Part shown: positions 6,514 through 10,024 of the stretch, one piece after another | Numbering within the stretch: position 1 is the stretch's first letter | Layout: each line of letters begins with the position of its first letter | DNA from: an uncultured Oscillospiraceae bacterium | Lineage (GTDB): Bacteria; Bacillota; Clostridia; Oscillospirales; Oscillospiraceae | NCBI GenBank assembly: GCA_937915075.1 | Contig: CALDMA010000070.1 | Coordinates: 1 to 10,024, forward strand | DNA length: 10,024 bases | Direction of reading: 5' to 3' | Program-made: the position numbers and the translations under genes | Notes under the pieces: generated by a model | Databases searched by the model: none | What the model saw: only the letters and a program-made list of their open reading frames with translations | What the model was told of the DNA's origin: nothing

Positions 6514-7695
6514 ATGGAAAACTTCACTTTCTATAGCCCCACTTACTTTGTTTTTGGTAAGGGCACCGAAAACGAAGCCGGTCAGTATGTTAAGAAGTAT
6601 GGCGGCCATAAGGTCCTGATCCACTACGGCGGCGGTAGCGTCAAGCGTTCCGGTCTGCTCGACCGCGTCAAGGCATCACTCGATGCTGCCGGCATCGCCC
6701 ACGTTGAGCTCGGCGGTGTTCAGCCTAACCCCAAGAGCACGCTGGTCTATGAGGGCATTGAGCTTGCCCGCAAGGAAAACGTCGATTTCCTGCTCCCTAT
6801 CGGCGGCGGCAGCGTGATCGACTCTGCCAAGGCCATCGCCTTCGGCGCACTGTATGATGGCGACTTCTGGGACTTCTACTGCGGCAAGCAGGGTACCGTG
6901 ACCAAGGCTCTCCCTGTCGGCGCGATCACCACGCTCGCCGCCTCCGGCAGCGAGTCCTCCACCGACTCTGTCGTCACCTATGTTGCCGAGGATGGCAAGC
7001 AGTACAAGCGCTGCGCCGACGGTGACATTCTTCGTCCCGTGTTTGCCATTATGAACCCCGAGCTGCTCTTTACGCTCCCCCCCTATCAGACCGCCAGCGG
7101 CATCACCGACATCATCTCTCACTGCATCGAGCGCTACTTCACCAAGACGCCCGAGGTCGAGATCACCGACCGTATGCTCGAAGCCGTCATTCTCACCATG
7201 CTGAAAGAGGGCAAGCGCGTAATGGCTGAGCCCGACAACTATGCCGCCCGCGCCAACATTATGTGGGCTGCCACCGTTGCCATGAACGGCATCACCGGCG
7301 TCGGCCGCGCGGCTGACTGGGGTACGCACCATATGGAAAATGAGCTGTCCACCTCCTATGGCTGCTCCCACGGCGCAGGTCTTGCCATTCTGACGCCCGC
7401 GTGGATGACCTATGCTATGAATGTTGATGTCATGCGCTTCGCACAGTTCGCCACCCGCGTCTGCGGCTGCCAGATGAACTTTGCCCATCCCGAGGTCACC
7501 GCCAAAGAGGGTATTGAATTCATGCGCAGCTTCTTCAAGTCCATTGGTATGCCCAGCTCCATCAGCGAGATCGGCGGCAAGGACGAGGACCTCGCCGGTC
7601 TTGCCGAAAACATGTTCCACGGCGCGCCCAATCACGGCAACTTTGTTAAGCTGACGCCGCAGATCGCCGAGGAGATCTATCGTCTCGCACTCTAA
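6514..7695 (+). CDS. Iron-containing alcohol dehydrogenase, YqhD/butanol dehydrogenase type, probably NADPH-dependent
   Basis: A 393-residue cytosolic oxidoreductase of full length. It catalyses reversible reduction of aldehydes to alcohols, likely in fermentative NAD(P)H disposal or aldehyde detoxification. GGGSVKRSG (39-47) corresponds to the YqhD nucleotide-contacting loop, and GGGSVIDSAK (97-106) is the dinucleotide-binding motif. The four metal ligands can be aligned: D199, H203, H272 and H286. Their spacing of 4, 69 and 14 equals that of E. coli YqhD as I recall it. TGSES-like ASGSESST (143-150) and MWAAT (250-254) are also family hallmarks. The gene has a strong SD and very uniform codon choice (AAG, CTC, GCC, CGC dominate), suggesting high expression. 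It is monocistronic or loosely linked to the transporter gene 98 nt downstream. The physiological substrate is unknown; butanal or other short aldehydes are family-based guesses. Confidence 0.95.
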   Translation: MENFTFYSPTYFVFGKGTENEAGQYVKKYGGHKVLIHYGGGSVKRSGLLDRVKASLDAAGIAHVELGGVQPNPKSTLVYEGIELARKENVDFLLPIGGGSVIDSAKAIAFGALYDGDFWDFYCGKQGTVTKALPVGAITTLAASGSESSTDSVVTYVAEDGKQYKRCADGDILRPVFAIMNPELLFTLPPYQTASGITDIISHCIERYFTKTPEVEITDRMLEAVILTMLKEGKRVMAEPDNYAARANIMWAATVAMNGITGVGRAADWGTHHMENELSTSYGCSHGAGLAILTPAWMTYAMNVDVMRFAQFATRVCGCQMNFAHPEVTAKEGIEFMRSFFKSIGMPSSISEIGGKDEDLAGLAENMFHGAPNHGNFVKLTPQIAEEIYRLAL

Positions 7696-7715
7696 ACGTC
7701 ATTTTTCTCTCCTTT

Positions 7716-7757
7716 AAAAAAGCCTGACGGCGCGGACCATGACCGGACCGCGCCGTC
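7716..7757. terminator. GC-rich hairpin after the alcohol dehydrogenase gene, with its T-tract on the minus strand
   Basis: Perfect 10-bp arms GACGGCGCGG (7726-7735) and CCGCGCCGTC (7748-7757) enclose a 12-nt loop. The run of six A's (7716-7721) is on the 5' side, so read on the minus strand the hairpin is followed by T6. On the plus strand the 3' side is GAGCATATTC with no U-run. It probably ends or slows adh transcription but is better built as a terminator for antisense transcription coming from the eamA side. Confidence 0.55.
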
Positions 7758-7793
7758 GAGCATATTCATCCTCAGAAAGCAAAACGAAACGCC

Positions 7794-8687
7794 ATGAAAC
7801 AACTTATCACGATCCTCGGTGTGCTCAGCGGCTCTACTGCGGCAATTTTTGTCCGCTGGTCCACCGCCCCCTCTATCGTTCTGGTCGCTTACCGCATGGG
7901 GATCACCGCTCTGCTGCTTTTCCCCTCGGTATTTCTCCATCGAAAAGAACTATTTTCCGCGCAGAGAAAGGCTCTGCTTCTAAGTCTCGGCGGCGGCTGT
8001 ATCCTTGGTCTGCACTTCGCCGCTTTCTTCCGGGCTCTCCGCATGACGTCGATCAACATCTGCACCGTCCTTGCCAACCTGACGGTAATTTTTGTTGCGT
8101 TCGGTACCACGTTGGTCTTCCGTCAAAGGCTCAGTCGGCGTGCATGGTTTGCCATTTTTATTGCTCTTGCCGGCGCGGTTATGGTCACGTTCAGCAGCGA
8201 GGGAACAGGTATCCGCTCTCTTTCAGGCTGCCTGCTTGCTGTGCTTGCTGCGCTCTTCCTTGCCATCTATACGATGGTCGGTTCTATCTGCCGCAAATTC
8301 CTTTCTACCACGCTTTACACCTTTCTCGCATATTCCGCCGCAGCTGTGACTGCTACATTGCTGTGCCTTGCCAGTCGCACTCCCCTGACCGGTCATGCTC
8401 CGATCAACTGGCTGACCGCTCTGGGCATGGCTGTTTTCTGCACATTGCTGGGACACAGCGTCGTCAGTTGGTCTCTCAAATACTTGCCCGCGCCTTTTGT
8501 TTCCACTGTCCAGCTTCTCGACAGCGTCTTTTCTACACTCTGGGGTATGCTTTTGTTCTGTGAAATTCCATCCATTACTGCTTTGCTCGGCGGCGCGCTT
8601 TGTATACTCGGCATCGCACTTTACAGCCAGCTTACTATGAACAAGGAGACAATAAGCTATGAAAATGATCACAGCAATCATAAATAA
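7794..8687 (+). CDS. EamA/DMT superfamily transporter
   Basis: A 297-residue integral membrane protein with about ten hydrophobic helices in two EamA repeats, the standard size for drug/metabolite transporters. The first half begins LSGSTAAIFVRWS (10-22) and includes YRMGITALLL (33-42). The second half contains the conserved ALFLAIYTMVG stretch and the GHSVVSWSLKYLPAPFVST-type region with its Pro near the periphery. The substrate is unknown; relatives export amino acids, nucleotide-related metabolites or drugs. The ATG at 7794 is the first plausible start, but the 20 nt upstream (AGAAAGCAAAACGAAACGCC) contain only a weak SD, so expression is probably low or depends on read-through from adh. 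The C-terminal tail after the last helix is hydrophilic and encoded by the 29 bases shared with the darA-like gene. Codon use is visibly less biased than in adh. Confidence 0.9.
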   Translation: MKQLITILGVLSGSTAAIFVRWSTAPSIVLVAYRMGITALLLFPSVFLHRKELFSAQRKALLLSLGGGCILGLHFAAFFRALRMTSINICTVLANLTVIFVAFGTTLVFRQRLSRRAWFAIFIALAGAVMVTFSSEGTGIRSLSGCLLAVLAALFLAIYTMVGSICRKFLSTTLYTFLAYSAAAVTATLLCLASRTPLTGHAPINWLTALGMAVFCTLLGHSVVSWSLKYLPAPFVSTVQLLDSVFSTLWGMLLFCEIPSITALLGGALCILGIALYSQLTMNKETISYENDHSNHK

Positions 8688-8985
8688 GCGCGATTCTGCT
8701 TTCGTCTGCGATGCACTCCGCGACCAGCAGATCCCGTTCACTCAAGTTTCCACATCAGGCGGCTTTCTGCGTGCAGGAAATGTTACGTTGCTCATAGGTG
8801 TTGATGACAATTGTGTATCACAGGTCATAGAGGTCATCCGCGCACACTGCTCTCAGCGCATGGAGTCTGTCCCGTATGTTCCTGTAAACAAGGGAATGGC
8901 TCCCGCTCTCCCCAACATGGTTGAGGTCCTTGTCGGGGGCGCAAAAATATTTGTCACCAATGTAGAGCAATTTGAGCAGCTCTAA
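8659..8985 (+). CDS. darA: Cyclic-di-AMP receptor, DarA/PstA (YaaQ) family
   Basis: A 108-residue P-II-like protein, the usual length for the c-di-AMP receptor family (PF06153). The diagnostic block TSGGFLRAGNVTLLIG spans 32-47, and the C-terminal strand VGGAKIFVTNVEQFEQL (92-108) matches the conserved end. The family forms homotrimers in the cytosol that bind c-di-AMP between subunits; the output is still poorly defined. Aligned without gaps to my memory of S. aureus PstA, T28, F36, L37 and N41 are kept, but ligand-site N24 and R26 are replaced by Q24 and P26, so affinity or ligand could differ. The ATG at 8659 has AGGAG 10 nt upstream inside eamA and overlaps that gene by 29 nt, so the two are co-translated. 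darA is classically found between tmk and holB; the EamA pairing here suggests an additional paralogue. Confidence 0.88.
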   Translation: MKMITAIINKRDSAFVCDALRDQQIPFTQVSTSGGFLRAGNVTLLIGVDDNCVSQVIEVIRAHCSQRMESVPYVPVNKGMAPALPNMVEVLVGGAKIFVTNVEQFEQL

Positions 8986-8997
8986 AACAATCCATAA

Positions 8998-9044
8998 AAG
9001 AGAACGAACACTCCCGGCGGCTGCTCGGGAGTGTTCGTTCTCTT
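8998..9044. terminator. Perfect 19-bp hairpin downstream of the darA-like gene
   Basis: Arms 8998-9016 (ending AACACTCCCG) and 9026-9044 (starting CGGGAGTGTT) pair without mismatch around a 9-nt loop, 12 nt after the stop codon. On the plus strand the stem ends in TTCTCTT and is followed by GAG, so the U-run is poor. On the minus strand it is followed by TTATGG, giving CTCTTTTATGG. It probably acts as a terminator or 3' stabiliser of the eamA-darA mRNA. Confidence 0.65.
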
Positions 9045-9055
9045 GAGTAAGGTCA

Positions 9056-9086
9056 TAAGGCTCGATGAGGTCATCATCGAGCCTTA
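9056..9086. repeat. Perfect 13-bp inverted repeat with a 5-nt loop
   Basis: TAAGGCTCGATGA (9056-9068) and TCATCGAGCCTTA (9074-9086) are exact reverse complements around GGTCA. It starts 12 nt after the 19-bp hairpin and has no T-tract on either side, so it does not look like a standard intrinsic terminator. It could be an RNA-stabilising hairpin, a protein-binding palindrome or part of a dispersed repeat. Confidence 0.6.
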
Positions 9087-9182
9087 GTATAGCAGCTCCG
9101 CAAAAATCTTGCTTTGCTGTTTCATGCAAAAACTATGCCGACCATCAGAAGATGAAAAAAATTGTAAATCGGTAGTATGGGG

Positions 9183-9219
9183 AAAACGCGCGGAAGTCTC
9201 CGCCGCTCCGCGCGTTTTT
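9183..9219. terminator. Bidirectional intrinsic terminator at the end of the glutamate synthase small-subunit gene
   Basis: AAAACGCGCGGA (9183-9194) pairs exactly with TCCGCGCGTTTT (9207-9218) around a 12-nt loop. On the plus strand the stem runs into TTTTTC then a T-rich stretch. On the minus strand it ends in TTTTCCCC, 7 nt after the glutamate synthase stop at 9227. It fits as a terminator in both directions between convergent genes. Confidence 0.8.
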
Positions 9220-9226
9220 CGCTTGT

Positions 9227-10024
9227 TTATTTACTCAGCTGCTCGTCGATGCTCTTCGCGCCGAGCTTGCCCGCGCCCATGGCGAGGATGACGGTGGCTG
9301 CGCCGGTGACGGCGTCGCCGCCGGCGTAGACGCTCGCGTGGGAGGTCAGGCCCTCCTCGTTCACCACGATGCCGCCCTTGCGGTTGACCTCAAGGCCGGG
9401 GGTGGTGTTCTTGATGAGCGGGTTCGGCGTGGTGCCGAGGGACATGATGACGCAGTCGACCGGCAGGTCGAAGTCGCTGCCGACCTTCTCGATCGGGCGG
9501 CGGCGGCCGGAGGCGTCGGGCTCGCCGAGCTCCATCTCCACGCAGGTCATGGAGGCGACGTAGCCGTTTTCGTTGCCGTTGATCTTGACGGGATTGGTGA
9601 GGGTCTTGAAGATGATGCCCTCCTCCTCGGCGTGCTCGACCTCCTCGTGACGGGCGGGCAGCTCCTCCATGCCGCGGCGGTAGACGACGTAGACATCCGC
9701 GCCCAAACGCTTGGAGCAGCGGGCGGCGTCCATGGCGACGTTGCCGCCGCCGACGACGGCGACCTTTTTGCCGGCAAGCGGCATGATGGGCGTGTCGGAG
9801 CCGTCCTTATAGGCCTTCATCAGGTTGATGCGGGTGAGGAACTCGTTGGCGGAGTACACGCCGCAGAGGTTCTCGCCGGGGATGTGCATGAACATCGGCA
9901 GGCCCGCGCCGGAGCCGATGAACACAGCCTCGAAGCCGTACCGGCTCATCAGCTCGTCGATGGACACGACGCGGCCGATGACCATGTTCGTCTCGACCTT
10001 GACGCCGAGCGCCTTGAGGCCGTC
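9227..10024 (-). CDS. gltA: NADPH-dependent glutamate synthase small subunit/GltD-type oxidoreductase, C-terminal part
   Basis: The reading frame is open through the right edge, so the 5' end is missing: 265 residues are visible, against about 460-490 for a full protein. The 13 codons upstream of the in-frame ATG at 9985 read DGLKALGVKVETN, matching the family, so that ATG is internal. Visible features are FIGSGAGLP, the second Rossmann motif VAVVGGGNVAMDAAR (about 88-102) with the following YRRG that usually marks NADPH preference, and the C-terminal FAD motif YAGGDAVTG (about 233-241). The N-terminal 4Fe-4S domain is outside the window. The family moves electrons from NADPH to glutamate synthase, but NfnB/sulfide dehydrogenase-type subunits share these motifs, so the symbol (the clostridial gltA usage, not citrate synthase) is provisional. 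Third codon positions are almost all G or C, a stronger bias than in most neighbours. Confidence 0.85.
   Translation of the reverse strand, partial: DGLKALGVKVETNMVIGRVVSIDELMSRYGFEAVFIGSGAGLPMFMHIPGENLCGVYSANEFLTRINLMKAYKDGSDTPIMPLAGKKVAVVGGGNVAMDAARCSKRLGADVYVVYRRGMEELPARHEEVEHAEEEGIIFKTLTNPVKINGNENGYVASMTCVEMELGEPDASGRRRPIEKVGSDFDLPVDCVIMSLGTTPNPLIKNTTPGLEVNRKGGIVVNEEGLTSHASVYAGGDAVTGAATVILAMGAGKLGAKSIDEQLSK

Noticed and set aside
6676..7635. A 319-codon minus-strand open frame opposite the alcohol dehydrogenase gene.
   Set aside because: Its product is a Gly/Ala/Val/Asp-rich string without motifs, typical of the antisense shadow of a GC-biased gene. The plus frame holds a complete, motif-verified dehydrogenase.
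7739..8563. A 274-codon plus-strand frame overlapping eamA in another register.
   Set aside because: Its translation is Cys/His/Arg/Ser-rich with no membrane helices or domain, while the overlapping frame gives a clean ten-helix transporter.
8998..9044. Possible LexA/SOS box, because the arms contain CGAACAC and GTGTTCG.
   Set aside because: The half-sites are separated by well over the four bases of the Gram-positive LexA palindrome, and the element lies downstream of a gene as a hairpin.
9154..9177. A tiny open frame starting ATGAAAAAAATTG in the convergent intergenic region.
   Set aside because: It encodes only seven residues, has no real ribosome binding site and sits between terminators.
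1..10024. tRNA, rRNA, CRISPR, insertion sequence, toxin-antitoxin or phage genes.
   Set aside because: No cloverleaf-like segment, regular spaced repeat array, transposase motif, terminal inverted repeat or small paired toxin-antitoxin frames were seen on either strand.

Overview
The window looks like chromosomal DNA from a Gram-positive anaerobe of the class Clostridia, probably a GC-rich Oscillospirales/Ruminococcaceae-type gut bacterium. The evidence is a c-di-AMP receptor of the DarA/PstA family, the start of a membrane pyrophosphatase gene (hppA), an NADPH-dependent glutamate synthase small-subunit gene, a YqhD-type iron alcohol dehydrogenase, strong AGGAGG ribosome binding sites and a GC content that looks mid-to-high fifties by eye. 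Genus-level placement is not possible from this sequence alone.

Layout. Positions 1-98 (minus) hold the first 32 codons of hppA, which runs off the left edge. Positions 163-6283 (minus) hold five tightly packed genes. In transcription order they are a TPR-repeat protein, a DUF4037 protein (putative nucleotidyltransferase fold), a DUF4125 protein, a MATE efflux pump and a short UvrA-like ABC protein without a UvrB-binding domain. Their junctions are a 4-nt overlap and gaps of 4, 3 and 1 nt, so they very probably form one translationally coupled operon. A TATAAT box sits at 6314-6319, just upstream of the revised GTG start of the TPR gene.

Positions 6284-6513 are a divergent intergenic region carrying four copies of the hexamer CAAATC. 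It separates this operon from a plus-strand, apparently well-expressed iron-type alcohol dehydrogenase gene (6514-7695). A GC-rich hairpin follows at 7716-7757. Next come an EamA/DMT transporter gene (7794-8687) and a darA-like gene that overlaps its 3' end (8659-8985). A convergent intergenic region (8986-9226) contains three strong hairpins and no gene. The minus-strand glutamate synthase small-subunit gene enters from the right edge (9227-10024, 5' end missing).

How the genes may work together. Much of the minus operon looks like a defence or tolerance module: an exporter, a UvrA2-like ATPase of the kind linked to resistance to DNA-binding drugs, and a DUF4037/DUF4125/TPR set of unknown function. 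This link is inference from gene neighbourhood. The remaining genes are metabolic or housekeeping. No tRNA, rRNA, CRISPR array, insertion sequence or phage gene was seen, and no gene-free stretch exceeds 300 bases.
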